A stretch of DNA of 64,000 nucleotides from Dromaius novaehollandiae (lineage: Eukaryota > Chordata > Aves > Casuariiformes > Dromaiidae): assembly GCF_036370855.1 (NCBI RefSeq), contig NC_088102.1, positions 70,069,601-70,133,600 on the forward strand, in the 5' to 3' direction. A model generated the notes under the pieces. The model made no database searches. It saw only the letters and a list, made by a program, of their open reading frames with translations, and had not been told where the DNA came from. This document shows positions 48,001-61,868 of the stretch, piece by piece (position 1 is the stretch's first letter; each line of letters begins with the position of its first letter). Position numbers and translations under genes: made by a program.

Positions 48001-49117
48001 CAACTCCACGCCGGAGAACTGGTGATTTCTGCTCCCGTTTTGGAATGGCAAATGGCTTTTTTCGTCAAAAATAAACCCATTTTGCCTCTGTCTGAATGCA
48101 CCATGTCCATAAAACCAGAGTATTTTGCTCTGGTTGGACATTAGAAAAATTTCAAAACAGAAAACAAGACATCCTGATAATGGTTGTATTTTCCCTTTCT
48201 GCATTTCTCCAAAGGAAAAAAAATGCTGTGAAGCCACCCTACTTTCATGTAGTATCCCATTTGGATATGAATTATGTTTCCCAAGGGCTTTGGGGGCAAA
48301 GAGCTATTGGGACCAGTTTTAGAGATCAAGTCGAGACAGTTGATTTTCCTTTGGAAGAAACACTGGGCTCTTTCTTCCAGCTTCTGAGCCTTGAAGTCCC
48401 TTTTGTTGTTCTGCAGTGTTTCTCTGCAACCAGCAAGGCTGGAAAATTCCCCTTCCTAACTCCCCCCGCCGCCGCAAAAGCCAAGACACATTCGCTTTCT
48501 TAGCCCCAGCGGTCACAGCCTTTAAGAAACACCCAAGGATTGTGAGATTTCCAGTAAAATTGCTTCAGCTGGCACCGCCGCTTCCGCTGCAGGCTGCGAA
48601 CAGACTGTAACGGGAAGGCAGTTGCCACGCGGGTCTGCGCCAGCGTTACTCTTTATGCCAGCCGCTTGGCACTACGTGTCCCAGCTATCGTTTCTGCTGG
48701 GATCTGTGGCCCCAGCTCAGAGCTGGAGCCAGCTTTGGGATCAGGGAAAGAGGTGGCGACACCAGCAGGAGAGGATCTTGGAGAAAATTCCCTCCTGTTC
48801 CCTTTGTGAGGGCTCAAAAAGGATGCAGGATGTAACTACCAAAGCCAGCCAGAGCACACTAATGCTGAACAGCCGTGCCCTCCGTCTTGGGTCTCACCTG
48901 AGATGCTGCGGTCAGAGGTCTCGGTTCAGCGCGGAGGTCTGGTGTGGAGTCCTGTCACCACCCGCTCAGCTGTGCCGTCACAAGGTTTCGAGGGGCTGCA
49001 TCCCCAAATGACCTGAGGAGCAGGTCCAACCCGACCTGGGTCACGGCCCAGCTTCACAAACATCTGTCCTGGCAGAGATGAGGCCATGGCAGCAGAGGAA
49101 ATGCCAGGAGTTGCCAT

Positions 49118-49160
<43 letters not shown>

Positions 49161-50196
49161 TCCTCATGCTGTAAGTTGAGGATGGCTTCATCTTGTTACC
49201 CAGTAACTTTTAAAATCTAGTTGTTCCTTAGCCTGTTTATAGCATTCAAAGTGATCTCCTGAAGGTTTATACTCAGTCGTAAAAAACAGAGGGTAACACC
49301 CCGATACACGTTGTTCAATAAGTGACATTGCTCAACTCAAAGACAAAGTGGAGGGAGAAAAAAAAAGAGAGACCTGGAAATGAAATCACTCAGTAAATGA
49401 GGCACCAAGTCTGTGGAATAACTAGGAAAATCACCCCGAGCCACTGATCTCTGCATTATACATTAACACAGGCAATTTATTACTGGGCAACAGACTGGCC
49501 CACCTTTGAGAGGATAATTTTTCAGCTGCATCTCCGCTTGCTAGTCTTTAAGGATTTTCACTGCCTAGCATGTAGTAGACTTGGGACCTTGCAGTCAGTA
49601 ATTTTCACTGCTCTGTTCAGCTCCATGTCTGCTGTGGGCCATGCTGTACCACAGGTCAGTCCCTGAAGCCGCACAACACCAGCATCATATTAACTTTAGG
49701 CAGAACTGCAGGAATTTTGTCATGAGAGGAAGGCGAGAAAAACCCAACACCACCACCACCACACTTAGCACTTTATGAAAACACCTCACCTATCTATAGC
49801 TATGTCAGTTCAGTCCATGGAGAGCAATGAGTGCTGCCAGAGGGCAAATCAGCTCACCCAGAGTCACGCCTGCCTCTCTGCTCTCAGGCCCAGCACAGGG
49901 AAGTCTGCGAGGACAGGAATAACTAAGCCCAGCAGCAGGACGTTTCTAAGACACAGATGAAAACTCGATTTCCTATAGCAGCTGGAAGCACCCAGAGAGG
50001 TGTGTGGCTGTCGGCATGAAGCAGCTTGTCAGCTAGCAGTGGGTCCTGGCTTGTCTAAGGTTCCTAATAAACACCATCAAGGCTGAAATAATAGCTTTAA
50101 CAAAAATATTTCATTTTGCTTTTTTAAATAAAGTTCCTATAGATTTCCATTTCAGACAGTAACAAGAAGCCCAGAACTTTCCAATGACAAGGTGGT
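42010..50196. other. Intergenic DNA between MRPL21 and RERG-like gene
   Basis: I recognise no exon here. Parts at 46880-47180 and 47640-47790 are CpG-rich and may be regulatory. Simple repeats include A-rich runs near 46590-46640, a CCCT run at 44888-44908 and a 39-base A-run at 49119-49157. Open frames are short and mutually overlapping. Confidence 0.5.
49119..49157 (+). repeat. 39-nt A-run
   Basis: Apart from C at its left edge, this is an uninterrupted A homopolymer. It could be the tail of an old retroposed copy, but no polyadenylation hexamer lies just before it, and no matching direct repeats were noticed around it. It may simply be a grown homopolymer. Confidence 0.9.
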
Positions 50197-50202
50197 TTTA
50201 TT
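50197..50202 (-). terminator. MRPL21: Polyadenylation signal of MRPL21
   Basis: The minus strand reads AATAAA 54 bases after the stop codon. That gives a short 3' untranslated region typical of a ribosomal-protein gene. Confidence 0.75.
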
Positions 50203-50255
50203 TCCATAATTGCCTCAAGCAATAATAAACCCTGAGCCACACAACACCCAATCAG

Positions 50256-50320
50256 TCACGACAAGCTGGGGAAAATGTCTATGGTGTTTATCCGGAGGAC
50301 GGTCTGTGGGTTCACGATGA
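50256..50320 (-). CDS. MRPL21: MRPL21 last exon
   Basis: The acceptor is TTTTCAG|TCATC. The exon codes '[19 protein letters not shown]' and the stop TGA at 50256-50258. It is too short to show as a normal open frame. Confidence 0.95.
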
Positions 50321-53300
50321 CTGAAAAAGAATGGAGAGAGAGGAAAAAAAGAAAAAAAAAAAATCAGATCACAGCACAGAACCGTTGTGTACCTTTCGAG
50401 AGGCTCCCGCTGGCAAAGCCGCGTTAGTCTGAGGCATGCCAAGGCGTGACAGTTTCTAGGAGGGGGAGTGCTGACAGATGCTGCCACGTTGGCAGGACAG
50501 CCACATACCATTGGTACGGCACGAGAGAGAGGTCTAGGCAGAGCTCCCATGGGAGTGTGGCAGATGGGTCAAGGTTTTAACGTCCGTCCCACAAAAATCT
50601 GTCATGATCTTCCTCCCCCTCGGTCATATCTGAGAGGCAGCAGTGATTTGCTAATCAAAAAGTCTACTGTTAAGGCTTGTTGAGATCTGTGACTACATAT
50701 CTAGTATTTGAGGCTTTGGAAGAACAACACTGCTTCTCTGTCCTGTAAATTTTTTTTCCTTTTTTTCCTCCCCCAAAAAGTTTTTTGCAAAGATATCCAA
50801 CCAAGGGTGCTGGACGCAGGGAATAAAGTCACTGTGCTCCGAATACCTTGGGTCACGCCTGGGGCAGTGGGCTGGGAAAGGTGTTGTACCATATGGGGTG
50901 CTGGGGGCACAGCAAATGAATGTCCCTCCCCAGGTACTGCCCTTGTGCCGCGATGTGTGCATCTCCCAGACCCAGCAAAGGAGCAGGAGGGGAGGGAAGC
51001 TCCGTATTCTTTTCAGCTTACTTCTTTTCCTTTGATAATTGCGTCTCTTCTGAAAGCGCATGTTAATTTTTGGCCACGACTCCGTCTTTTCAATCACGGT
51101 AGCCTCCACGTGGACGAGATCTTTCCTTAAAAAGAAATAAGAAGTACCACCTTGTAATTCTTTATGTTCTCCCATCAACAGGCAGGTTTCTGGGGAAGAA
51201 CCACACACAAGTAACGTGTCCTGCCTTACAAAGCCCAGGTCTGCAGGAACTACTAAGTCGCTGGGGAGAAGAGGGAAATCTGCCTGGTTGTCAGCTTCTG
51301 AGCACAAAAACAAAAGCCTCAAGGTGCTTCGTGGATTGGCCAATGTAGTAGTCTGCAGGGCAGTACTGCACCGCACCAGGGATAAGATCAGAAACAGTCA
51401 AGGACGCAGTAGTCGTGGGAGCCTGCAGGAACTTGCAGGATTACAGTGAGATAAATTCCCCTGGCAAGTTTACACGGTTCTGTACTTTCTGCTGTGCTTG
51501 TGGTAAAGTTAAACCCAACCGTGAGCCTTTTTCCTGTGCTCTGCTGGTCAACACAGAAGTCCTTCCTCCTTCTATAAAGCATCACGGCCAGCTGGAACAA
51601 GACCTCGCCTTACTCACCTAAATAGCCCCAGCAGAGGCTGTGTAAAGAGAGCAGCTCTGGCCCACTGTTTTTAGCAGGAAGCACGGCTAATCGGCTGCTG
51701 GAGAAAGTCACTTCTCCTCCCACACACCTCTCTTCTGCCTCCCACTCTTGGTCTGCCCTGGTTGTTTACTCCAAATTGGAAGAGAAGATGGGGCCTCGCT
51801 GAGGATTTCATGTACTGCTCTGTTCAAAAGGACCTCCCAGTAGCCGGGGGAGCTCAGGGACGAGAGCGAGACTACTCACTCAATTGCTTCTGGACCCTAT
51901 TTCTACACATGGAAGCTCTCAGCAAGTACAAATTCCCTCTCCCTGTCTCTTTCCACAAGGATGGGGTTGGAAAAAAGAATACTGCCAGTGTTTCCATCAC
52001 ACATGGCTAAAATCACAACTCTGCCCTCCCCATTCCCTTACCGACACGGGCAAACACGCCTCATGCCCACGCAGGTACTCTACGGCGCACAGGGAGAAGT
52101 CGTCCTACCGAAGTTAGAAAAAAGAGCTCTGCCATTTCTACCTGCCATCTGAAAAACAGCAGAGCCGGAAAACAAGGTGATTTGAAGCCTGCACTGAAGG
52201 ACAAGCTACCTGGCTGCACAACAGCTCCTCTTGCAGAAACTCATCGCCTCCAGACAAAAACAAGACTAAAGCTCTGGAAAGTGTGGTTTTAATCAACAGC
52301 CACAGTGGAGGAGGAGACACTCTTTCATGTTGTATCACTGCAGAATATCACTAACAGCTCATTAGCATGCTCACTTCTCCGCTAAAAAACATTTAAAGAA
52401 CATTTTCCTGACAAATGACTCTGTCTGCACTTAAAAAGGGGGTGAGGGAAAAGCCCAACTAGCCTAACTCTTCGCCGCGGTCACTAAGAGGCCAAAGGCT
52501 TTGAGACATTTACCACCTCTATTAACACTCACCCTCCGGGGTGTAATAATAATCAGAGATTGAATCCTTAAGGGAGGAGGGAAGGACAGCCAAAGAGAAC
52601 TGATATATCTGCATTTAGTGACTAGTCCAAAAGAAAATAGCCATAACATAATCTAGATGTTAGAGACCAGTGGGTGACCTGACATCCCAGCTAAAGGATG
52701 CTGTCCAGATTCGGCCCAAGGACAGGACCAAGAGCACTACTGAAATACATGGCATGGCAAAGCTCGGAAAGAAATCAGAAAATGAACTGCACTCCAGGGG
52801 TTGGCTGTGTTTTCCGCCATAATTAGGGAGCTAGAGGCTTTCTGTGTCTAATTCCTGTCCGCTGGAGGCAAAGGGAAGGCTAAACTCCCACTGACTTCTC
52901 TCAGGCTTGGATTGTAAAAGCATGCAAGAAACTTGTTAATGAGGATCACACGGGAAAGCTGGAAACCAGCCAGGCCTGAAAAAGTGACCAGGTCACTGAA
53001 ATCTCTGTGCTGCTTTTAGGGGAGCCAGCGTTTGTAGCAAGGAGGATTTGCCTGTGCTGCTACAGCCCTCACTGCTGGGCCATGCTAGCCTTCATAGCCC
53101 TTGGGTAGTGTTCAGCCAACGAGAGAAGCACTGATACAGATTTGTTCATAAGTGACTCCCCCCATGTTGTTCAGCGATGCTGAAGCAAATCTTCTGAAGG
53201 GTGTTTTTTAGACATAGCTGATTATCAAGGTAGCGGCTTCATCCTGCAAGTCCACGTTCAGGGCTGGAGGCCCCAGTGCAAGGCTGAAGCAGGGCAGAAA

Positions 53301-56300
53301 CCAACATTATGTTCAAGCACACAGGAACAGAAAAGCGCTCAGTAAAACAGGATCCAAGACAGAATCTTTATCAAACTTTCAGATATGACTGAAATGCCCG
53401 CGAAACATTTCCCAGACGTCTGCATTATGTTATCGACCGAGATGGACAGTCAGGCCTGCTGTTTCCAGTGGCAAAAAGTTTCATGAAAAAGCACCTCTAT
53501 TAGATTTTTGAAGGAGGTAAGAAGAATTCATACTGAAATCTCAGCTCTAAAAAGCGATGAAAGCTGTTGTTAAACAATGAAAGCAATCCTTCATGCCCAA
53601 AGGATCAAAACTCTTGGAGGGAACAACTTTGCTGTCACTGACAAGCTCTCCCTCTCCCTGCAGAAGGCACCTGCATCTCAGCCTGTCTTTCTGGGAGGAG
53701 AACAGGTCTACAACACATTGTTGCGCACTTTCCAAATCTGAAGCCACTGCAAGAACAGGCAGGTAGCCAGGAGAAAGGCTTGGGGCACGCCTCTGGGCCC
53801 TTTAAAGGAAAAACTTCCCAGCAGCTATGCTTTGTACCTTTGTAAATAAACAAAACTATTTTGTCTCAGAGAGGAACCATTCCCTTCACTCAGGTCTAGA
53901 ATACTTGAGGGCGTGAAATGCAAACCTGCCCGAGCCAATGCTTGCTTCTAAGGACAGCTTTAAAAGTGCACAGCAATGTCTGCATTATACAGCTAAGCAC
54001 AGTGTAACTGCATGCCACTTGCTACCCTCGCGCCAGCTGACCACCAGACAGCAAGTTGCTTGAACAAAGACAAAACCCAGCAAATCCCAGAGCAGAGGTC
54101 AGCCAGAAGTTCCCAGAATTGCCTTTGCCACGCAGATATGTTTTGTTGCATTGCTGTTTTTTATAGCTTTAAAGGAGTGTCATCTTGGGAGGTATCTGAC
54201 TGCTAGAGAAAATTAAAACATGATCATCTGTCCAAAACAGGACAAGTTCCTACCTGCCTCCAAGTTTGAATGGGGAGGGGGGGGCTTCAGCTGTAACGAA
54301 CTGTCCTACACAGACACTGGTGCAGGCACTCACCGATGTGTTTATTTTTGAAACAACAGAAAAAGCAGAAAAGCCTTTGTTTGCATCCAAGCTCCTATCT
54401 CTCCTCCAAAACGTTTGTGGTTTAGGCACAACTGGGAACTATGCGAAAGAATTACAGCTCACGTTGCCTCCAAAACACGGGGTTCTGCTCTCCTTTCCTC
54501 AGCTTGCACAGCAGAGCTGAGGGAGTTGGGCACGTGGGAGGTTTCCCTATAGCTCTCAGAGGGAGGTGGGTACCTCCCTACCACCTTTTCTTCCCCCCAG
54601 TCAGCCGCCTCCTCCTCCCGATCCTCCTCTGCCAAAGTTACTGCAGGTCAAGCTAACGCTGGCAGAGGTGCAGCTCGGTCTGCCTCAAACAACTGACAAG
54701 GCTTTTCACGCACTCGGAGCGCTTGCAGGGATCGAGCAGTTTTTCTTCTTGTCCCAGAGCTCCCGGGTCATTGGGCACGTGCCAAGTCCAGCACGCAGAG
54801 CTGCAAAGAACCATTTCAGAGCCCCTAGCTAACAGTGCCTGGCCGAGGATAGTGCTCCTAAACTGCCTGAAATGACACATCTCTGTCTGCAGAACCAGGG
54901 CTTTTACTCAAGCTATTGCAAGATGATGTTTCTAAGGCCTAATAATGATTTTCTCCTTCCTAACCTCTTCCACAAATGGAAAATCTGGCAATAACACACA
55001 GGCTCCTGAAGATCTGCTATTCCAGTTCTATTGACAGTACTGTTAGGAAAGCTGGCAGACCCCAAAATCCTGTGCAACACACAGATCCCAAGGCTGTTAG
55101 CAGCAGTGCAGCTGAAGCCTTATTATGAACTATACCAACATTTTATGAATAACTCTTAAATCCAGACAACCTGCCAGGAACAAAAAAAAACAGCCAGAAG
55201 AAAAAACCAAGCTGAAACCACACTGGTATTTCTACCACAAATCTATAAATCACCAGAAAATACTTCCAAGATGTACAAACTCCTCTTTATCTTACCATCC
55301 TCCACCTAAGTTCAAGCTAACACTGCTAAATGTGAAGTTTAGCCTGCAACCAGGCCATAGCAAGGGCTTCCAGACACTCAGCTCTCTCACAACCCACCTG
55401 ACCTTGACTTGTGTTTTTCCACTAAAACCTATTGCTCTAGGTAAAACCACAGCTCATGACTTCGTTTTGGCTAGTGCTACAAACTGAAACAGTAATACCT
55501 GTCTCCATACCACTTCTTTTGGTAAAGGAAAGGCTGAAGAACCAGGCATATTACTAGTTACTACAGCAAGTTCTATGGCATTAGAACTGAGCTGGTGCCA
55601 ATAGGGTAAACTCCTGCTCCCCAACTCTGTGATCATTGGAGTCACACGACTGCAAAAAAGGGAGACTTACAAACTCGAAGTAAGGATTAAAGCCTGTGGG
55701 GTTAGGACGAGGGCAAAAGGAAATGGGTTTAAAAAAAAAAAACCCCACTCCTACCTTCCCCCAAACTCAGGGATGGGCAAGGATTTCTTAAGATGACTAT
55801 CACTGCAATTAGGGTTAGGGAGCGAAGATGCTGAAGAGCAAGATTTACTGCCAATTTGTGCAAAGGTTATGCAATAAGAAAAATAACCATCCCAACAGAG
55901 GTGAATATCCTACAGTTACCTTAGGAAGGGGCATTGCTGCTCTATCCTGACACTGTGGCAATGGTTAGAGTTAGAAGAGGCTTATGATTTATTAGAGATT
56001 CTTTCAAAAGCAACAGAGCTGGGAAAAGGGCTAGCGCTAATAAATTCACAAGGTTTCTCTGCAGCTGGGAGACTGTAGGAGCCCTGGAGCTACAATTAAG
56101 TGTAAGATTTGTCTTCAGGATAATTCTTGTACAACACATCTTACCCCAGGAGCGGCCTTCCGATCAGCGTGAAGTCATCAGCACCAACCAGCAAAACCTA
56201 CAGAAAGAAAGAAACTCAATCAGACACATCACTGGCTCATCGTGCAGAAACACAAACAATATTGTCCAAATTCTACAGTGATCATAAAGGAGCCAAACTG

Positions 56301-59300
56301 CTTGAAAAATAGGCCTTTACACATTTCAAACGTCAAATTGTTACTGGATAAGGATGGGGAGGGAAACACAGCTAACAGCTAAGAAACAGACTCATTAAAT
56401 AGACACTCCCCCAGGAGAATTTATCCTACTAAAGCATACTTTAGAAGTATCTTTCACACTGATCAGAACACACTGAACGTTTCTGTTCTGGGTCACCAAA
56501 AGTTGCAAAGACATGAAAAGCAATACAGGGGAGAAGAAAAATATGCCTTGCGTGGGATCTGAATGAATGGCAGCTCCTAAAATCATGGGATTTTTATAGC
56601 ATTTGCTACATATCCTCTAGCGAAACACTTTGCTCATTCTTCTCCACGAGGCCCCAAGATGGGTAATAAAGAAACGGATGTCTGGGGTGGATTCACCGCA
56701 GGGACTAGCTCTTTCGTTCACGGCATTTCAACCACCTGCCTGCGTGTAGGACCAGGCAAGGTAATAAAGAGGTTATCAACAGAAGTGGCAGCATTTCTTA
56801 CAGCCTGCCTCCTTCCCACACTAATTGTATGTCAGCAGTTAAAAGCAGTACACATATGGTCATTAAATGTTCCGACTTTTGCTTTAGACAGATACTTGCC
56901 AGTGAAATCCCAACAGGATTATAATCACAGGTTAGGCAAGTTTTTAAACCTTCTTCGCTCTCATCTAGGTCTTTGCACTCCTAGCTGACTGCTCCATGTG
57001 AATCACTCCCGTTGCATCCAAGGATGCAGGGGAGAGCCGAAAAGCTGCCTCAAAACTGGACTTTAAAGCAACAGATGGATAAAAAAGCTGCCTGTCTCTC
57101 CTTAGCCATTCTGCTTGGCTTAAAACAACCAAAGATTAAGCCAGCAGAGCCCCATTTCAGAGGCTCTCATTTAAGATTTGGAATAACAAGTCTCTGTAAA
57201 TTCATGCTAGTTAACCAAGGCCAAGGATAAAGACACTGAATTGCATTCTGACAATTATCCCCTAAATGCACCATCCCTCTCCCTCCACGGGAGAGGCGCA
57301 GTCTGATAAAGATCTTGCAAAGCGCTGAGCTTTGATGGTCCCTCTGGGAGTACTCTGAGTGTTTTGGGTGTTGCAGTCTCAAGGTAAACACCATCCTCAG
57401 GTGCCATCTCTAAAAACAACAACTGTGTTTTTTTCCTTTTGGATAAAGTCAGTAAAACAAGTATCTGCCCCCTAACAGAGTCTGGTGTAACTCATTCCAA
57501 CCCTGTTCAGTGGAAATCACAATAAAATTATTGCTAATAGGGTAACTGAAATTTGAACGAAACTAAGGCCAAGCAAATAGCTGGAGTAAGAACGGCAGAT
57601 CCAACTGAAGCTCTTCAGGACGTTTCAGATCAGTTTTGCCTCAAGAAACCTTTGCAGACAACTTGTTCTTGCCCCACGTACAGCACGGGGGCCGCGGAAC
57701 CAAGGCACGTTACCTTTTCCATCCGGATTCGGTCCCCACATTCAGCCTCCAGCACATTGTCCATCATAATCAAGTCTTCGCTGGTTACTTTCCACTGCTT
57801 GCTGGCGAAGTGGACCACAGCAAAGAGCCGCCCGTACTGTCCGGTTGCGATCATCTTGTTCACCTTTTGTACCACCTCTGTTGGCAAAGAGCAGGGAGGG
57901 AATCAGTGGGGAAAAAAAAAAACACGGCAAGGTGTGAAAGGCTGTTCAAGATTAATTCAGCCACACTGCTCTCCCACAAAAACTGGTATCAGCCTGGAAT
58001 CCTTGGGCAAAGCTCAAGGACTATGTTGTTTCCTACACACAGAGCGAGCCTCCTTTTCTGTAAACTTTTCACCTATTTGGATATTAGTTGCTGGCAAAGC
58101 CTTACCTAAGCACACACCTAATGTAGACAGTGTGTTCCCCAAGCTATTTCTCAGGCATCCTGAAATGACCTGTATTGCAAACATAACGCGTTCCAGAAGA
58201 GAGTGCCTGTTCGTGCATCAGGAAGGGAGCTCTCCTTAATTTCCCAGCAATAAACAGAAGACACAGGCCTCCGGATACTTTTAAGGTATCCAGGAACATC
58301 AAGAAGAGTTCTGCAAAGTACACAGCAATAAGGGCCCTGGCATATTAACAAAGCCTGGCCTGAGAACTTGTACCTGTAGCACAGTCAAGAGAGATCTTTC
58401 CTTTATTCCTGTCCAGACTCTTCCTATATGCGCACACAAACAGAGCTGATGCCAGAGGCAGTACAAATCCCTGGGACGAGGCGCTGCACATGCACAAAAC
58501 TCAGTTCTCTGCGGTCAGCTTTCTGTGCAGTCAGGCCAAAACCAGTCTTTACAGGAACATCTGAAGGTTTGGCTTAATGAGTGCCATTCCCCTGCCAAAT
58601 TGCAGCTTTCCACCCCCTCAAGTTGTTCAGAAAAAGAGTAACCTTTCTATAACTGGAAAAGAAGATTTTTCTTCGCTGTCCTCAAAAGCGTCTGAATCAT
58701 TTTTTTTCTTGGAATGTAAACAAAATATATCCATTTGGGACAGACAAGAATTTAGCAATCGGTCAAATCAAACCCAGCCCTTACAGGAACACCCTAAAAG
58801 TCTCCAACTTTCAACCCAACAGACGCAAACTGTCAAAGGTTAAGAACAACTGAAAGCCAGAGGTTAGAATGGAAACTATTTTGCAACACAGCAGTCGCTC
58901 CAGTCCCCACTACAATGAAAAGCAGAGCTTCTGCATTGTTAGAGTTGCTGTCAAGGAAGAAAAGATAACTGGGTGCTCTTCTCTAACACAGAGTGGTCCA
59001 CCACAAGAAGTCCAGAGAAAAACCATGGTCCCCTTCTCTTTGTTATGCCCTCAACTGCACAACAGGATACAATAAAAGAAACTTCTTCTGGCTCTAAACC
59101 ACTGGTCCACTTGTATCACTAGCCGATGGTAAACATTTCAAAACAGCATGTCAATCGGCACTCGGAGTGCAAAACGCTCACAGCTCCCACTAAAGTTGGC
59201 GGGATTTGTGGATACCTCAGATCTGAAATTCAAGCTTAGTGGCCTATACACAGCCACGCACGAAAATCTGGCCCACGATTTTCTCTTAGCCAGAAGCACG

Positions 59301-61038
59301 CAGAATCATGCTTTAACAAGGGCTTTTTCCTTGTCCAATTTCAATTGTTCCCCTGTAGGGCTTTCCGATCCTTCTGTAACAGGAAAAGTATATTTTCTTC
59401 ACTGTACCTAGGATCTGAAATTGTTAGCAATTCTTCCAAATATCTCTAGTGACAAGACACAACAACTGATATTACCATCTGACTGTCGGTACGGCTTGTA
59501 TCTCAGCACCCCGTGGAGCGAACCTATCGAAAAATATTTATGGCTGTTTCTACAGCCAGCAGGACAATATAATGCAGAATTCAAAATGCTCTACATGTTG
59601 CGAGTTTAAGACAGCCATAAAACCATCTGACTTTGTTTTGGAGAAGCACAGTCAGAACATAATGATGCAAGCTCATAAACAGTAGAGGGTTACAAGACAC
59701 GGAAATCACAGCGGCCCAAAGTTCCTGTGTCAATCGGTCAGAGGAATGCAGGATCCTGTCCACTGGAGGGCTCAGCAAATCAAAATGAGCACTTTATGGT
59801 TCACTGGGTCAAAGATGCTCTGGGACAGGACACTCATTCATCACTTAAGCAACCCCAAAAGCCCAGAGGGGACAAAAAGCAGGATGAAAACCAGCCAGAG
59901 AGGAGACGCTCTACAGAGCACATCACTCACACAGTTACTAACACACTTCAGCTACATGACAGGAGACTATCTGCAAAAAGGCAGACACAGCTTAGCTCTG
60001 CTCCTCTCACGGTTCCTTGCATGAGAACTTCTCTCCTTCACTTCCTGGGTCTCTAAGGCAGGGAAGCTTTTCCAAGATGTCCCAGAGGCTAGTGCAAAGA
60101 GACAGCAAGACGGCCTGTTAATAAACATAGCAGCTAGTTCCCTGCATGAAGCAGACAAAATTGCTAATTGCTACCCCCACAGCAACTGTAAGAGAAAGTC
60201 ACCCGCTGGGGCTCATTATGGCCTACTTCTAAGAAACATCCTGTACCTGCGTCAGCTTCCCCGCTACCATCCCTAGCACGGTCTGGACGACAACGGCCCC
60301 ACTAGACACGTACGTCCTCTCGGCGTTCGACTTTCACACCTCCATCTGCCAAGGGGAACTGTGATAACAAATGGAAGACTGACATATTTTGATCAGGCCA
60401 AGCAATGGGAACAGTTGCTAAACAGCTACGTGCACTTGCTGGCAGCTGTACGGTCCACGAACTTCTCAGGTTGCGTTCGACTGTCCTGCTGATCGGGGTG
60501 GGGACGAGAATATGCTCGCTAGCGCTGCGTCACATTTCCCACCTGCTTGTTGCCGCACATCACACCTCTGCAGCTCTGTGCTGTGCCCATCGTTCAACTG
60601 CCTCAGCTGGCTGCAGCATTTTGGTTTACACGTAAAACCAATATCGCTTCCTCCTAGCCAGGAGGCACATTTAATCGCTTAGGTCGCAACGTATCCCGTC
60701 AGGTTAAGATTTCCCTGGGAGCGTTACGGTCTGGCAAGCTGTCACAAACTACGGAGACATCACATTCTACCCGAATCTCCAACACCAGCAGCTAGAGCAG
60801 GAACCCAGTGACACTAAAACACGCCAGAAATGAGACAAAAATGCAAAGAACGAACGCTAGCTCCAATCATTGAAGACACTGGTTTACGCTCTGTCAGGCC
60901 ACCAAGGACCATACTGGACTATTAGTCTCCACTTGGAGACTTGAGACCTCACCTGCATGATACTTTGCTTCTTCCACTGGATCTGGCAGTTTCACTTCGG
61001 GCCATGGTGGTGAGGATAGAGATGTTTTGGCAACAAGT
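50256..61038 (-). CDS. MRPL21: Mitochondrial ribosomal protein L21 (partial, last five exons)
   Basis: Five exons in consistent phase encode the conserved bL21 domain of the large mitochondrial ribosomal subunit. Landmarks are '[12 protein letters not shown]', '[12 protein letters not shown]', '[16 protein letters not shown]', '[10 protein letters not shown]', '[14 protein letters not shown]', '[13 protein letters not shown]' and '[18 protein letters not shown]'. They match vertebrate MRPL21 almost block by block. The protein binds 23S-like rRNA in the mitochondrial large subunit. The N-terminal targeting sequence and the first one or two exons were not found. The sequence upstream of 61038 must supply two bases to complete the first codon. 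A CpG-rich patch at 63750-64000 may mark the promoter. In mammals MRPL21 shares a divergent promoter with IGHMBP2, which would then start beyond the right edge. Confidence 0.95.
51022..51125 (-). CDS. MRPL21: MRPL21 exon coding [13 protein letters not shown]
   Basis: The acceptor is TTTAAG|GAAAG and the donor AAAAGAA|GTAAGC. The exon codes '[19 protein letters not shown]' and the basic '[13 protein letters not shown]' segment that contacts rRNA. Confidence 0.95.
56145..56197 (-). CDS. MRPL21: MRPL21 53-bp exon coding [16 protein letters not shown]
   Basis: The acceptor is CTGTAG|GTT and the donor CTGGG|GTAAGA. This short exon codes the beta-hairpin of the L21 domain. It fits exactly between its neighbours in phase. 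Confidence 0.95.
57714..57877 (-). CDS. MRPL21: MRPL21 exon coding [11 protein letters not shown]
   Basis: The acceptor is CAACAG|AGG and the donor GAAAAG|GTAACG. The exon codes '[18 protein letters not shown]' through 'GDRIRMEK', the first half of the L21 domain. Confidence 0.96.
60953..61038 (-). CDS. MRPL21: MRPL21 exon coding [12 protein letters not shown]
   Basis: The acceptor is TTACAG|ACT and the donor GCAG|GTGAGG. The exon covers the region between the targeting sequence and the L21 domain. Confidence 0.93.
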
Positions 61039-61862
61039 CTGTAAATGATAAAGTAAAATGCACTTGTAACAAACAGATATCGCGAAGAGATACAGAACAC
61101 AGAGAGTAGAGAAGGTAGAAGAAGTTGGAGACAAAGTAGAAAGCCTGAGTGCTTTTCCACCGTGGGAGCAGAAGTCGTACAGGAGACTTAATGGTTTGGC
61201 TGCATGCAAGATTCAACCCAAAACCCCGTCAGGTCAGAAAGCAATTTCCCACAGACCACGTTCGACTTTGCAGCAGCTCACGAGCAAGGTGAGGTGCCAG
61301 TCTTAAGTGTGGTGGACAGAGGGTGGCAGGCAAAGCAAAGCAATGATACCTCCCCTAGGATTTGCTCCAGGCAAAGTCCCCAGACCTTCTTCCCAAAACC
61401 TGGCAAAAGCACTCCAGTGGCGCAGGAAATACTGCAGAAGAGACAAAGCTGCAGCCTGTTTCAAAAGGCTGTTTGAGCACACGTGGAAAACGCTTGTTCT
61501 CGTTTCCGAGCTAAACCTGCAAACACTCTACCGAAACAAACACAGTTGCTGCTCCCGGTGCTTAACGTCATTTAGGTCGACCATGAATTGCAGCAAGCTT
61601 TGAGAAAAAGACTGACTTTTAGACGAGAGGCTCTTGAGAAGTTTTTCCAGGTACATTTACAAGTTACCTCCACCACAGCTGAGAGGCTGAATGCATGAAC
61701 GCTCCTCAATCGACTTCAGCACAAAGTACAAAGCCCTGGACTTTGGAAAGAGGGGGAAGCATCTGGGAGATGTGCCTTTGACGGGGAAGAAGCACTAATA
61801 AGCGTTCTTATATCAGCCTCAAGGGCTGCACACGAATGAGTCACACATCTTTTTTCCCCCCC

Positions 61863-61868
61863 TTTATT
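61863..61868 (-). terminator. Isolated AATAAA after an unassigned minus frame
   Basis: The minus strand reads AATAAA 64 bases after a stop codon at 61932-61934. It would fit a premature or alternative terminal exon within a 5' intron of MRPL21, but the hexamer can also occur by chance. Confidence 0.25.

Noticed and set aside
48600-49118. Processed pseudogene ending in the A-run
   Set aside because: No recognisable coding similarity, no polyadenylation hexamer before the A-run and no flanking direct repeats were seen.
55808-55822. TTAGGGTTAGGG-like telomere motif
   Set aside because: There are only two units, with no extension. This is expected by chance and is not an interstitial telomere array.
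61671-61735. Possible MRPL21 upstream exon ending at a GGAG|GTAACT donor
   Set aside because: The phase can be made to fit, but the peptide does not resemble the MRPL21 N-terminus and no good acceptor or start is present.
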